NCBI GenBank assembly: GCA_031277715.1
Contig: JAITLW010000325.1
Coordinates: 1 to 35,946, forward strand
Source: Sphingobacterium sp.
GTDB lineage: Bacteria > Bacteroidota > Bacteroidia > Sphingobacteriales > Sphingobacteriaceae
Reading direction: 5' to 3'
Length of the DNA: 35,946 bases
Numbering within the stretch: position 1 is the first letter of the stretch; every line of letters starts with the position of its first letter. Shown one piece after another: positions 1 through 9,191 of this stretch. The position numbers and the translations under genes are program-made. Below the pieces are notes generated by a model. That model worked only from the letters and a program-made list of their open reading frames with translations. It did not search any database and was not told where the DNA came from.

Positions 1-543
1 ACCAGATTTTGCTTCAAACCAATAGGCTGCATCAGCAAAGTGTCCGGCAGGAAGTATACCTCCCCGGTCCTTAATAGCGATACCAATTACCTTAGACTGA
101 AAGTTTGTTGCCAGTTTAAGTTGATCAGTGATTGTAGAAGCTAATAGATTACGGGGCGACTGTTTTCCTTCTTTTTCTGTCGTACCTACCCCTTCGACAT
201 TCTCATCCTGAGTACAGTACATCGGTTGTCCCGTAGCCTGTATAATCCAGTCATTGCCAGCAATACCGTGGATAGAAGGCACGGATCCGGTATAGACAGA
301 GCTGTGGCCGATAGCTGTATAAGTAGGAATGTAGTTTATCAATGTATTCTCGCAGGAGAAACCTTCTTTTAGAATTCTCTTGAAGCCATCCTGGCCATAA
401 CGATCTGCGAAGCGATACAAATAGTCCCATCGCATTTGATCTACCATGAGGCCGACTACCAATTTAGGTCTTTCCACTTGTGCGTTTACATCTTTGACAA
501 ACGCTAGAGCTAGCGCGAGAAAGAAAATGAAATGTTTTTTCAT
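1..543 (-). CDS. PafA-type alkaline phosphatase, N-terminal part (runs off window)
   Basis: I translated this by hand because the ORF is open at the window edge and missing from the track. It gives 181 codons from an ATG at 543, starting MKKHFIFFLALALA and ending with a signal-peptidase site near VNAQ. The mature part has the alkaline phosphatase superfamily layout of periplasmic PafA. A metal-ligand Asp lies in GLMVDQMRWD (about residue 35). The nucleophile Thr lies in PTYTAIGHSS (about T76). An Asn follows in IAGNDW (about N97), and the Lys and Arg that contact the phosphate lie in IKDRGG (about K158 and R160). PafA is a phosphate-irrepressible periplasmic monoesterase in Flavobacteriia. 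The missing C-terminal half should hold the remaining zinc ligands. A related nucleotide pyrophosphatase/phosphodiesterase is possible, but the KxR pair favours a monoesterase. uvrA lies upstream on the same strand, separated by a hairpin. Confidence 0.88.
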   Translation of the reverse strand, partial: MKKHFIFFLALALAFVKDVNAQVERPKLVVGLMVDQMRWDYLYRFADRYGQDGFKRILKEGFSCENTLINYIPTYTAIGHSSVYTGSVPSIHGIAGNDWIIQATGQPMYCTQDENVEGVGTTEKEGKQSPRNLLASTITDQLKLATNFQSKVIGIAIKDRGGILPAGHFADAAYWFEAKSG

Positions 544-565
544 TGGAATAATTGTTTTAAGGACA

Positions 566-605
566 ATAAATCTATCAGGAGGACAGATATTCCTGATAGA
601 TTTAT
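566..605 (-). terminator. 15-bp perfect hairpin between uvrA and the phosphatase gene
   Basis: The arms ATAAATCTATCAGGA and TCCTGATAGATTTAT are perfectly complementary around a 10-nt loop. The hairpin sits 28 nt after the uvrA stop and 22 nt before the phosphatase start. On the minus strand it is followed by TGTCCTTAAAAC rather than a clean U tract, so it may be an imperfect terminator for uvrA or a leader structure of the phosphatase mRNA. Confidence 0.6.
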
Positions 606-633
606 CTGTTTAAAGGTTCTGTTGAACTACAAA

Positions 634-3438
634 TTAAGCTTTTTTAAGATGATTAATGAGAAACTGACCCGTAAAACTTTCTTTACACATGGCCAAATCC
701 TCAGGTGTTCCCGTAAAAACAACATTACCTCCTTTTTCTCCGCCTTCAGGACCAATATCTATCACCCAGTCGGCAGATTTAATCATGTCCATGTTGTGTT
801 CGATTACTAATATGCTGTTACCTAGAGCAATTAGCGCATCAAATGATGTGAGCAGTTTCTGTATGTCATTAAAATGGAGACCTGTTGTGGGTTCATCAAA
901 AATGAATAAGGTCTTTTTACTATTATTGCCTTTGATCAAAAAGGAAGCAAGTTTTATACGTTGTGCCTCTCCTCCGGATAATGTGCTAGAAGACTGACCT
1001 AATTTGATATAGCCTAATCCCACATCTTGTAGAGGCTGTAGTTTTGCCAAAACTTTAGGTTGATCTGTAAAAAACAAGAGAGCCTCGTCAACACTTAAAT
1101 CAAGAATATCCGATACTGATTTTTCTTGGTACTGTACGTCTAGCACATGCTGTTTAAACCGTTTACCCCCACAGGCTTCGCAAGGAAGTACAATGTCAGC
1201 CATAAACTGCATTTCGATCTTTACTTCTCCATCCCCCTGGCAGATATCACAACGCCCACCTTCCACGTTAAAGGAGAAAGCGGCTGGTTTTAGACCTCCG
1301 GCTTTGGCAGCGGGTAGATTTGCGTATAACGCTCTTATTTCGTCCCAGGCCTTTACGTAGGTTACAGGATTTGAACGCGAGGAACGGCCGATTGGATTTT
1401 GATCCACCATTTCGACCTGCTCTATCTGATGAGTATCTCCTTCGATACTATCAAATTGTCCTGTTTGTTCTCCAGAGTAATTGCCTAACGATTTTTGTAG
1501 TGCAGGATATAGAATTCGCTTTACTAAAGATGTTTTTCCAGAACCTGATACTCCAGTGACTACTGTAAATACATGAAGCGGAAAATCAACATGAACTCCC
1601 CGTAAATTATTCTCTCTAGCACCCTTTATGCTAATTACATCAGACCATTTACGTCTTTGTTTAGGGATAGCAATTTCTTTTTCACCACTGAGGTATTGAC
1701 CAGTTAGTGATTTTTTATCTTTTAGTATTTGGTCATAGGTGCCTGCAAAGACTAGTTCGCCACCATTGATTCCTGCTTCTGGACCGATATCTATCAAATA
1801 ATCTGCCGCTTCCATCATCTCTTGTTCATGCTCCACAACGATTACGGTATTGCCAATATCCCGTAGCGTTTTCAATACACTGATAAGCCGTTGTGTATCT
1901 TTTGGATGAAGACCAATACTTGGTTCGTCAAGAACGTAGATCGATCCGACGAGCGAACTTCCCAGGGAAGTTGCCAAGTTGATCCGTTGGGACTCTCCTC
2001 CAGAAAGTGTATTGCTAAGCCGGTTGAGTGTAAGATAACTTAAACCTACATCACACAAAAACTGTATACGGTTTATGATCTCCCAGAGTAAACGTTTAGC
2101 AATTGTGGCTTCATTTGCAGATAGTGTTAGGCCGTTGAAAAATGCCAGTGCTTGGTCTATAGGAAGTAACACAAGGTCTACAATAGATTTACCGGCAATC
2201 TTTACATATGTCGCGTCTTTGCGCAGTCGACTACCTTTACACTCCGGGCAGTCTGTTTTGCCTCGATAGCGGGATAGCATGACGCGGTATTGGATTTTGT
2301 AGGTCTGCTCTTCAAGTTCTTGAAAGAAATCATTTAGACCTCTAAAATATTTATTCCCTGTCCATAAAAGCTCTTGTTGTTCTTTGGTAAGATCAGCATA
2401 GGATCTATGGATTGGGAAGTCAAATTTAATGGCAGTGCGTACTAAGGCCTCTAACCAAGTGCCCATCTTCTCACCTCGCCAAGGAGCAAGAGCACCGTCA
2501 TAAACAGACTTGCTTTTGTCCGGTACAACTAGGTCTGGGTCTATACCGATAACCTTGCCATAGCCTTCACAACGGCGGCAGGCACCGAATGGATTGTTAA
2601 AACTGAAAAAGTTAGGTGTAGGTTCTTCAAAGGTGATTCCGTCTAATTCAAATTTGTCCGAAAAATGAAAGCGTTGTCCTTCAACCTCTACTGTACATTC
2701 CCCTTTACCTTCAAAATAAGCCGTCTGTATGGAGTCTGCTAGACGTGTGGTCGTATCTTCTTCGCCATCAAGGCGTATACGGTCGATAACGATTTCAATA
2801 TCGCCCGCCTTAAACATTTTGTTTGAAACAGATTTGTCATCAATTATGGACTCAATCTTTTCGATAGCCCCGTTGAAGAATATGCGAACAAAACCTTTTT
2901 GAAGTAATAAAGAAAGTTCCTCTTTCAATTTTCGCCCATTGGTAGGATGCAAGGGACTGAAAATCGTGACTGTAGAATCTATTGGTGAGGTTAAGATCCG
3001 ATCTACAATAGAAGACACCGAGTTCTTGGAAACCACCTCGCCAGAAATCGGAGAATAGGTTTTTCCTATTCGTGCAAAAAGAAGCTTGAGATAGTCATAG
3101 ATCTCTGTTGATGTTCCGACGGTAGATCTCGGATTGCTCGTGATTACTTTTTGCTCGATTGCAATAGCAGGAGCTATCCCCTTAATATAATCTACTTCGG
3201 GTTTGTGCATTCGTCCCATAAACTGGCGCGCATAAGACGACAGACTTTCTACGTAGCGACGTTGTCCTTCGGCATACAAAGTGTCAAAAGCCAAAGATGA
3301 TTTGCCTGAGCCCGACATGCCCGTGATGACCACCAATTTGTTCTTCGGGATATCAACATCAATGTTTTTCAGGTTATTGACACGTGCTCCCTTGATTTGG
3401 ATATGAGATTTTGGATTTTGCTCCTTCTTATTTTGCAT
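634..3438 (-). CDS. uvrA: Excinuclease ABC subunit UvrA
   Basis: UvrA is the damage-recognition ATPase of nucleotide excision repair and works in the cytoplasm as a dimer with UvrB. The 934-residue length is normal. Two ABC modules are visible. The first Walker A is GMSGSGKS (residues 40-47), followed by the UvrA-typical [19 protein letters not shown], and the first signature is LSGGESQRI. The second Walker A is GVSGSGKT and the second signature is [12 protein letters not shown]. The UvrB-binding region between the first Walker A and the signature is present, which argues against the short UvrA2 type. The C-terminal zinc module is intact (CDIC...CEAC). The first zinc module is reduced: only CRRC remains where other UvrAs have two CxxC pairs. 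The start at 3438 is the only ATG before the conserved [14 protein letters not shown] segment. A -7-like element lies 6 nt upstream. Confidence 0.97.
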   Translation of the reverse strand: MQNKKEQNPKSHIQIKGARVNNLKNIDVDIPKNKLVVITGMSGSGKSSLAFDTLYAEGQRRYVESLSSYARQFMGRMHKPEVDYIKGIAPAIAIEQKVITSNPRSTVGTSTEIYDYLKLLFARIGKTYSPISGEVVSKNSVSSIVDRILTSPIDSTVTIFSPLHPTNGRKLKEELSLLLQKGFVRIFFNGAIEKIESIIDDKSVSNKMFKAGDIEIVIDRIRLDGEEDTTTRLADSIQTAYFEGKGECTVEVEGQRFHFSDKFELDGITFEEPTPNFFSFNNPFGACRRCEGYGKVIGIDPDLVVPDKSKSVYDGALAPWRGEKMGTWLEALVRTAIKFDFPIHRSYADLTKEQQELLWTGNKYFRGLNDFFQELEEQTYKIQYRVMLSRYRGKTDCPECKGSRLRKDATYVKIAGKSIVDLVLLPIDQALAFFNGLTLSANEATIAKRLLWEIINRIQFLCDVGLSYLTLNRLSNTLSGGESQRINLATSLGSSLVGSIYVLDEPSIGLHPKDTQRLISVLKTLRDIGNTVIVVEHEQEMMEAADYLIDIGPEAGINGGELVFAGTYDQILKDKKSLTGQYLSGEKEIAIPKQRRKWSDVISIKGARENNLRGVHVDFPLHVFTVVTGVSGSGKTSLVKRILYPALQKSLGNYSGEQTGQFDSIEGDTHQIEQVEMVDQNPIGRSSRSNPVTYVKAWDEIRALYANLPAAKAGGLKPAAFSFNVEGGRCDICQGDGEVKIEMQFMADIVLPCEACGGKRFKQHVLDVQYQEKSVSDILDLSVDEALLFFTDQPKVLAKLQPLQDVGLGYIKLGQSSSTLSGGEAQRIKLASFLIKGNNSKKTLFIFDEPTTGLHFNDIQKLLTSFDALIALGNSILVIEHNMDMIKSADWVIDIGPEGGEKGGNVVFTGTPEDLAMCKESFTGQFLINHLKKA

Positions 3439-3444
3439 AACTTA

Positions 3445-3452
3445 CAAAGTTA
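3445..3452 (-). promoter_or_regulatory. -7 element next to the uvrA start
   Basis: On the minus strand this reads TAACTTTG, an exact match to the Bacteroidota -7 consensus TAnnTTTG. Only 6 nt separate it from the uvrA ATG, so transcription would begin at or very near the start codon. No clear -33 TTTG is seen at the usual distance. Confidence 0.4.
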
Positions 3453-3589
3453 AGCATTTCTGATAAGTTGCGGGTAGGAGCTTTCGCTATTTTGTTTCAG
3501 AAGTGAAGAGATACTTGGAGTTGTTGAGCGTATTTATGCCTGTTTTGCCTGTTTTGTTGAATAAAATTGCAATTTTCTTTTCAATACAA

Positions 3590-3606
3590 TTTAGTTTAAT
3601 TCTAAA
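3590..3606. promoter_or_regulatory. Putative iron box (Fur-type dyad) of the first receptor operon
   Basis: TTTAGTTTAATTCTAAA is a 17-bp imperfect dyad placed exactly 5 bp upstream of the -7 element of the receptor gene, inside the -33/-7 spacer. Three other promoters in the window carry dyads of the same length and form (26968, 30542, 34528). Binding of a repressor here would block the polymerase. Assigning it to Fur is an inference from this shared motif and from the siderophore genes at the other three sites. Confidence 0.6.
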
Positions 3607-3611
3607 TAGTG

Positions 3612-3619
3612 TATATTTG
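3612..3619 (+). promoter_or_regulatory. -7 promoter element of the receptor/DUF4876 operon
   Basis: TATATTTG matches TAnnTTTG exactly and lies 18 nt before the ATG at 3638. This supports 3638 rather than the upstream ORF-track start, because the longer start would lie upstream of the promoter. Confidence 0.6.
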
Positions 3620-3637
3620 CATGATTTTCCACATATT

Positions 3638-6382
3638 ATGAAGAAAGTATTTCTCTCGGTTGCACTATGGAGCACCACATTATTAACGGGCCATCTGCTA
3701 GCCTCAACTAGTACGGCATATTTTTTTCAGCAACAGTCTTCAGTAGATATAAAGGGATTGGTTGTTTCTGAGGGACAACCTCTTGTAGGGGCTACCGTCA
3801 CCTTGGTCGAGTTAGGCTTGACTTTGTCTAGTGGTAAAGACGGGAAATTTGTTTTTTCGAAAGTACCTCAAGGAAGTTATACGCTAATAGTACAATACGC
3901 TGGAATGAAAGTACAGCAGGTAAAAGCCACTCTAGGTCAAGAGATAAAGGTTGAACTGGAAGAAAACTCTATTGCTATTGACGATGTTCAGGTAATTGGA
4001 CAGCGTTCAAAGGTAAAGGGAGCGACTTCTACTTTCATATCCCGACAGGCTATTGAACACCTACAGGCGACAAGTATTGCGGAGGTCCTACAGCTACTAC
4101 CTGGACAAGCTATCTATAATCCTTCTTTTTCGACTCTTACTACCCCAATGATTCGTCAGGGAGGAAGTGACCCAACAGGAAAAACTCACGATAATAAATC
4201 ACGGGGCGTAGCATCCCTTGGTACCTCTATTATTATTAATGGTGCGCAGTTGTCAAATAATGCGGATATGCAAGCCGTAAATACAGCGCAAGGTGGTGTA
4301 TTGTCTAGTTTTGATAATGCTTCTGGGAGAGGAACCGATCTGCGGCAGTTGACAGCAGACAATGTGGAGTCTATAGAGGTCATTCGTGGTATTCCTTCTG
4401 TCGAATATGGTGATTTGACATCGGGTGTGATTGATGTTAAGACAAAGGCAGCGGTACAGCCGTTACAGGCCAAATTCCGATTGAACCCAACATTAAAACA
4501 AGGTTGGGTTGGGCAAGGTTTTGCTGTAGGTAAGGATCAAGGGGCATTGTTTGTTGATGTAGATTACACTTATGCTGCTAATAATCAGATACAGACCAGC
4601 GAATCGTATAAACGTTTTAACACCTCTTTGCAGTATACCAATACTTTTGGAGCGAATCGAAATCTATATACCAATACAACTTTGAATTTTGGGGGGTATT
4701 ACGATGATAGTAAGATAGATCCCGATCTGGTAGTCAATCAGGTTATTAATCAATCAGAAAATTATGATCTGCGGTTCTCCACTAATGGACGATGGAATCT
4801 GGATAAGCGCTTTGCGCGGAATATAAATTACGTACTATCAGCTCAATTAGGATTTCAGAATGGTTTCCAGCAGATGATGAATAATGGTTCGCTGTTCGCT
4901 GTTTCGAATGCTTTGGTCGATGGTACTTATGAAGTCGACTTCTTACCATCTAGTTACCTGCAGCAGATTTATATTAAAGGGAAGCCCTTGAACCTACAGG
5001 CACGACTATCCGATAATTTTTATTTCTCTACAGGCGCAGCGCGGCATGCCATCACTGTAGGGGGGACGTATACTTTGGACAAGAATTTTGGTCAGGGCAA
5101 ATATTTCGCAGGAGATATGCCTCCTAAGAATAATTCGGGATTAGGGTTCAGGCCCCGTCGATTTGAGGATATTCCCGCACTGAATCAAATTGCCTTTTAT
5201 GCAGAAGATAAATTGGCAGTAGATGTGTTTGGAAGACCATTGGATATTGTTGCTGGTTTACGTTACGATTGGATACAGCCTTTCAGAGATGATGCTAAGA
5301 GTGCTTTTTCTCCTCGTATCAATGCGTCCTATGAACTATTTAAAGATTTTTCTATCCATGGTGGGTACGGATGGAGCGCTAAGGCGCCATCTCTGATATA
5401 TATGTATCCCGACCCGGTGTATCTGGATGTATTCAGTTTGAGTCATTATAAACAAGATCCAGCAGAAAGGCTTGCTTTGGTAACTACGCGGGTATTTGAT
5501 GCACAAAACCAGAATCTAGAGATGGCTAAGTCCAAAAAAATAGAGATTGGTGTAGACTATAAAAAATTCTCCATTACAGCTTATGATGAACGAATCGCTA
5601 ATGGATTGGATATGTACCAATATTATAATTTTACCAATGTACCCATCTATACTGTAGCTTCTCAACAACCAGGACAACGACCAGAATTGAGTGATGTAGT
5701 CAAAGACTCTTTATATGTAACAGATTATAACGTGCCGCGCAATAACGTTAACATCGTAAACAGAGGGATTGAATTTGATTTTGACTTTGGTAAAGTAAAA
5801 CCTTTACGTACATCATTTACCTTGAATGGAGCATACGCTTATACCAAATCGTTTGATAATAATCCATTCGTATATGCACGGCGTGTCCCTAACCAGCCAT
5901 ATAATAAATTGGGGGTTTATGAAGGTAGGGGGAAAGAATATACACGGTTCCTGACCACTTTGCGGGCTATTCATCAAATACCTGAAATTCGCCTCCTCAT
6001 CACCTTGACGGCTCAGACAATCTGGACAGATAAGGACAAGAATTTGAATTATACGTCTAGACCTTATGCCGTGATGGATATTGTTGAAGGCGGTGCTGGA
6101 GAGACGCGGATGTTGTCTGAACAGGAAATTGCTGCTATTTCTGAAACGTCGGGTTTATTCTTGCCTGTTGCAGAGTCTTATTATAGAACCGAATCCTGGA
6201 AGCCATTATGGCTATTCAACACTAAAGTGACAAAGGAGTTTGGAAAGAACTATGGTTTTTCGTTCTACGTGAATAATATTACCAATAACAGACCTTATCA
6301 ACGGAGTAAACGTAATCCAGATCAATTGGAGAAGCGAAATATCCCAGTGTTCTTTGGTAGTGAATTGAGTATCAAATTTTAA
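3638..6382 (+). CDS. TonB-dependent outer-membrane receptor (iron-box operon, gene 1)
   Basis: The gene encodes a TonB-dependent receptor of about 914 residues. I place the start at MKKVFLSVALW, because the ORF-track start is upstream of the promoter and this ATG begins a signal peptide. Next come a CarboxypepD_reg-like domain (VDIKGLVVSEGQPLVGATVTLVE, roughly residues 36-115) and a plug domain (AEVLQLLPGQ through ESIEVIRGIPSVEYGDLTSGVIDVKTKA). A long beta barrel completes the protein and ends in LSIKF, with the terminal Phe typical of outer-membrane barrels. There is no SusD partner downstream, so it is not a typical polysaccharide system. The next three genes follow at gaps of 12, 2 and 35 nt and form one operon. 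Substrate is unknown; the upstream iron box suggests an iron or heme compound, possibly protein-bound. Confidence 0.9.
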   Translation: MKKVFLSVALWSTTLLTGHLLASTSTAYFFQQQSSVDIKGLVVSEGQPLVGATVTLVELGLTLSSGKDGKFVFSKVPQGSYTLIVQYAGMKVQQVKATLGQEIKVELEENSIAIDDVQVIGQRSKVKGATSTFISRQAIEHLQATSIAEVLQLLPGQAIYNPSFSTLTTPMIRQGGSDPTGKTHDNKSRGVASLGTSIIINGAQLSNNADMQAVNTAQGGVLSSFDNASGRGTDLRQLTADNVESIEVIRGIPSVEYGDLTSGVIDVKTKAAVQPLQAKFRLNPTLKQGWVGQGFAVGKDQGALFVDVDYTYAANNQIQTSESYKRFNTSLQYTNTFGANRNLYTNTTLNFGGYYDDSKIDPDLVVNQVINQSENYDLRFSTNGRWNLDKRFARNINYVLSAQLGFQNGFQQMMNNGSLFAVSNALVDGTYEVDFLPSSYLQQIYIKGKPLNLQARLSDNFYFSTGAARHAITVGGTYTLDKNFGQGKYFAGDMPPKNNSGLGFRPRRFEDIPALNQIAFYAEDKLAVDVFGRPLDIVAGLRYDWIQPFRDDAKSAFSPRINASYELFKDFSIHGGYGWSAKAPSLIYMYPDPVYLDVFSLSHYKQDPAERLALVTTRVFDAQNQNLEMAKSKKIEIGVDYKKFSITAYDERIANGLDMYQYYNFTNVPIYTVASQQPGQRPELSDVVKDSLYVTDYNVPRNNVNIVNRGIEFDFDFGKVKPLRTSFTLNGAYAYTKSFDNNPFVYARRVPNQPYNKLGVYEGRGKEYTRFLTTLRAIHQIPEIRLLITLTAQTIWTDKDKNLNYTSRPYAVMDIVEGGAGETRMLSEQEIAAISETSGLFLPVAESYYRTESWKPLWLFNTKVTKEFGKNYGFSFYVNNITNNRPYQRSKRNPDQLEKRNIPVFFGSELSIKF

Positions 6383-6394
6383 GTGTTGCCGATA

Positions 6395-7597
6395 ATGAAA
6401 AAGATATATTTATTGATCCTGTCTGCCCTCGTTTTGGTGTTGGGTAGCTGTAGGAAGGATTTTGAACCAGTTACCACTGTGCAGCTTACATTGCAACTAG
6501 AGTTTCCAGATTCATTTGTCGATGGGAGTGTACCTAAGGGGGTAGAAGTGATGCTGCGCAATAATATTACAGGTGAATTGCTTAAAACAAAGACCGACGA
6601 TCAGGGAAAGGTAGTTAGCACTGTGATTCCCGGCACCTATACCGTGACTGCATCAAAAGCTTACAGCCCAGAGGAGACGTCCGAATTGTTAGGGAGCGAG
6701 GTAGAGATGTTTGTCAATGGAAATCTTTCGCCCGTTATCGTGAACGAGGAGAAAACAGTCTCCCTTAAATTGAAAAGTAGTAGAGCAGGGGGATTGGTCA
6801 TTAGAGAATTCTATTATAGTGCGGTTACGTCCTATCTTTATGATGGCTTTACAGAAATCTACAATAATTCCAACGAACCTATTCGAATTGATAGTCTGTA
6901 TATTGGTTCTACACGTGCCGGAGCGACTAATAATACGTCTGCAACTGGACCGTATAATTTCTTAACGGCCTATCCTGAGGAGGTCTATTTGAATCAGGTC
7001 TTTATGGTTCCTTCTACAGGTCAGCCGAGATTTCTTGAACCTGGAAAATCTTTGGTAATTGCTATTAGTGGATTGAATCATAAATCCGATCCAAATGGCA
7101 ATAAAAACTCCCCTGTTGATTTGGGGGATGCAGATTTTGAAGTTTTTTGGGATTACCCTACAGGTCGAGATATAGATTATCCGGAGGTTCCTAACATGAT
7201 ACATGCGTTTGCAGGTAGTACCGCTGGATTTGATTGGAATATCGGCATTAATGGTGCTGGTATGGTGATTTTTAATACCAAGGACTTCGATAAACTGCCT
7301 GTCCGATTTGAACCAGATGCTAAAACTGCTGGAACAACACAGTATATAGGTATCCCTGTTAGTGATATTATCGATGGTGTGGACGCGACAGCGAATGCTA
7401 CGATATTGCTAAGTAATAAGCGTTTGCCTGTGTCTGTAGATGCAAGCATGACTACAGCAGAGGTTCCCTTGAAAGGTCGGTCGGTAAGACGTAAAGTCAA
7501 AACGGTAATCAATGGACGCACTATTTTTGTCGATACAAACAATTCATCTGCAGATTTTGAAGTTAATCTAACACCCTCACCTCGTAAATGGAATTAA
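6395..7597 (+). CDS. DUF4876-like surface lipoprotein (operon gene 2)
   Basis: This is a lipoprotein of about 400 residues. The ATG at 6395 gives MKKIYLLILSALVLVLGSC with a lipobox LGSC (Cys at residue 19); the ORF-track start 12 nt earlier is a GTG and less likely. After the lipid anchor comes a short Ig-like region (VQLTLQLEFPDSF... GKVVSTVIPGTYTVTA). A larger domain follows, beginning GLVIREFYYSAVTSYLYDGFTEIYNNSNEPIRIDSLYIG, which resembles DUF4876 and has the look of a lamin-tail-like fold (EIYNNS, I-x-L/I-DSLYI). DUF4876 proteins are known as neighbours of TonB-dependent receptors in Bacteroidota. A role as the surface-exposed substrate-binding partner of the receptor is an inference from position. 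It lies 12 nt after the receptor stop. I recognise the family from memory, not from a search. Confidence 0.75.
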   Translation: MKKIYLLILSALVLVLGSCRKDFEPVTTVQLTLQLEFPDSFVDGSVPKGVEVMLRNNITGELLKTKTDDQGKVVSTVIPGTYTVTASKAYSPEETSELLGSEVEMFVNGNLSPVIVNEEKTVSLKLKSSRAGGLVIREFYYSAVTSYLYDGFTEIYNNSNEPIRIDSLYIGSTRAGATNNTSATGPYNFLTAYPEEVYLNQVFMVPSTGQPRFLEPGKSLVIAISGLNHKSDPNGNKNSPVDLGDADFEVFWDYPTGRDIDYPEVPNMIHAFAGSTAGFDWNIGINGAGMVIFNTKDFDKLPVRFEPDAKTAGTTQYIGIPVSDIIDGVDATANATILLSNKRLPVSVDASMTTAEVPLKGRSVRRKVKTVINGRTIFVDTNNSSADFEVNLTPSPRKWN

Positions 7598-7599
7598 CA

Positions 7600-9156
7600 A
7601 TGAACAAGAAATTAATAATAAGTATTCTAATAGCGAGTAGTGTTGGAGCGTTGCGTGCACAGACTACAGCTTTTGAACTGGAGCGGTTTAAAATACAGGA
7701 AGTTGGGCTGAAAAGTGCCAATGCCTCTTTATTGAATACCAATGATTTTCGAAATTTAGGAAATACCAGTGTATTCTATAATCAGAAAAGTGGTGACTTT
7801 AAACATCCTTTACTAGCTTCGGAAAGTCGTTTTGGTGGTTTCGAAACGGAACGTTTTCAGGAATTAAAAAATTGGAAGCTATACGGTCGTTTTGGATTGG
7901 ACTTTGGAAAGGATAAAAAAGTGAGTAATACCACACAGTTGGACCCCTTACGGTTGAATCCTTTTATCGTTGTTGACTCGTTGAGCGGAGACTGGAATAA
8001 ACAGAATTATGCACTCGAAACGAAGATTGCTTCTCCAATTCTGAACGAACGGATTGCCTTTGGACTGGGGTTTGATTATAAGGTGTCTACTGGAGCTAGA
8101 CAGCGGGATCCTAGGCCGCTGAGTACCAGTAATAATCTGGTGTTGACTCCTGCGGTAACCTATTTTTTGAATGAACAAAATGCGATAGCTCTTAATGGAC
8201 GGTATGAATACTTTGTTGAAGATTTAAGTGTATCTAATGTTAATAAGACTACCGTACATAATATGTATAAGCTTATCGGGGTTGGTGAATATGTAGGAAG
8301 TAGCCCAACTTTTATCGGTACTAGCGAGATTTCGAGAAGATATGTTGGAAATAAGTTTGGAGGAGCTTTGCAATATGTTTTTAAAGGTGAATCGTTTCGC
8401 TTCTTTGGAGAAGGTTTTGTGAATCATAATGCCGAGCGTGCTAAAGATGGGAGCACCAATCCTCAAGAAGCAGGTAAGCATGAATATTGGGAATACGGGG
8501 CAAATGTTGAAGCGGTCTATAACCAAGATCTTTCTATGCACAGGCTTGGATTTTCCTGGAACCAGAAAAATGTCGATAATACCGAATACCACCAATATCA
8601 AGATGTTGATACCAGACAGTTTGTTACGTTGTTTTCAGCGGTGTTTAACACAAACCTAGTGACCAATAGTAACGTTTCCTATGCATTTACGAAGTGGAAA
8701 GGTGAGGCAATAAATTGGGATTTAGGACTGAATGTTATGTATGCGGGTTGGGATAATAAGTACGCGATCAACCAGAGTCAGCAAACTGTTGATCGTCTGG
8801 GCTATGATCTGAGATTCAAGAAGTATTTCCAATTTCGTGATGCTTCTGTTTTTGCGGTAGAGTTAAGTCCAGGGTATAGTCATCATATCGATTCCGAATT
8901 TAGGTATGATGAAAAGAGCTATTCCACAAATTTTGTGGCTAAGGATATTCTGTACCCTACGAATGCCTATTTGGTTGCCGACTATTTCAATGTTGGGGCA
9001 AGTGTACAGTATACGTTTAAGCCATCTAAAAATAATACCCAGTTATATATCAAGCTGTCGGAAAACTATATCAAGCCGACAGGGAGTAATGAATACTTTA
9101 CCAAGTCACAATACCGTTTGAATTGGCAGGTTGCAGTAGGACTGTTGACATTTTAG
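7600..9156 (+). CDS. DUF6850-like outer-membrane beta-barrel protein (operon gene 3)
   Basis: The product has about 518 residues and the signal peptide MNKKLIISILIASSVGALRAQ. The ATG at 7600 is preferred over the one at 7588, which overlaps the preceding stop and adds only MELT. The rest alternates aromatic and polar residues as in a beta barrel (YGRFGLDFG, FGLGFDYKVSTGARQRDPRPLS, GASVQYTFKPSK) and ends LNWQVAVGLLTF with a terminal Phe. It fits the DUF6850 family of outer-membrane barrels that accompany DUF4876 and receptor genes. The segment TGARQRDPRPLSTSNNL probably marks the family-specific loop. It has no enzymatic motif. Its job could be a second channel or an anchoring partner for the lipoprotein. 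The gene follows the lipoprotein stop by 2 nt, consistent with translational coupling. Confidence 0.7.
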   Translation: MNKKLIISILIASSVGALRAQTTAFELERFKIQEVGLKSANASLLNTNDFRNLGNTSVFYNQKSGDFKHPLLASESRFGGFETERFQELKNWKLYGRFGLDFGKDKKVSNTTQLDPLRLNPFIVVDSLSGDWNKQNYALETKIASPILNERIAFGLGFDYKVSTGARQRDPRPLSTSNNLVLTPAVTYFLNEQNAIALNGRYEYFVEDLSVSNVNKTTVHNMYKLIGVGEYVGSSPTFIGTSEISRRYVGNKFGGALQYVFKGESFRFFGEGFVNHNAERAKDGSTNPQEAGKHEYWEYGANVEAVYNQDLSMHRLGFSWNQKNVDNTEYHQYQDVDTRQFVTLFSAVFNTNLVTNSNVSYAFTKWKGEAINWDLGLNVMYAGWDNKYAINQSQQTVDRLGYDLRFKKYFQFRDASVFAVELSPGYSHHIDSEFRYDEKSYSTNFVAKDILYPTNAYLVADYFNVGASVQYTFKPSKNNTQLYIKLSENYIKPTGSNEYFTKSQYRLNWQVAVGLLTF

Positions 9157-9175
9157 GTGGCGTTGTTTATTTTTT

Positions 9176-9183
9176 TAAATTTG
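9176..9183 (+). promoter_or_regulatory. Possible internal -7 element before the C25-like gene
   Basis: TAAATTTG matches the Bacteroidota -7 consensus and lies 8 nt before the ATG at 9192, in the 35-nt gap after the barrel gene. It could give the protease gene a separate promoter. The region is AT-rich, so a chance match is possible. Confidence 0.25.
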
Positions 9184-9191
9184 AATTCGAT

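Noticed and set aside
532-810. 92-aa plus-strand ORF at the uvrA 3' end
   Set aside because: It overlaps the terminator hairpin and the uvrA coding end, and the composition is that of a reverse-strand shadow.
3503-3637. N-terminal extension of the first receptor from the ORF track
   Set aside because: It lies upstream of and across the iron box and -7 element and would bury the signal peptide.
9145-9150. TTGACA as a classical -35 box
   Set aside because: It lies inside the end of the barrel gene, and Bacteroidota do not use this consensus.
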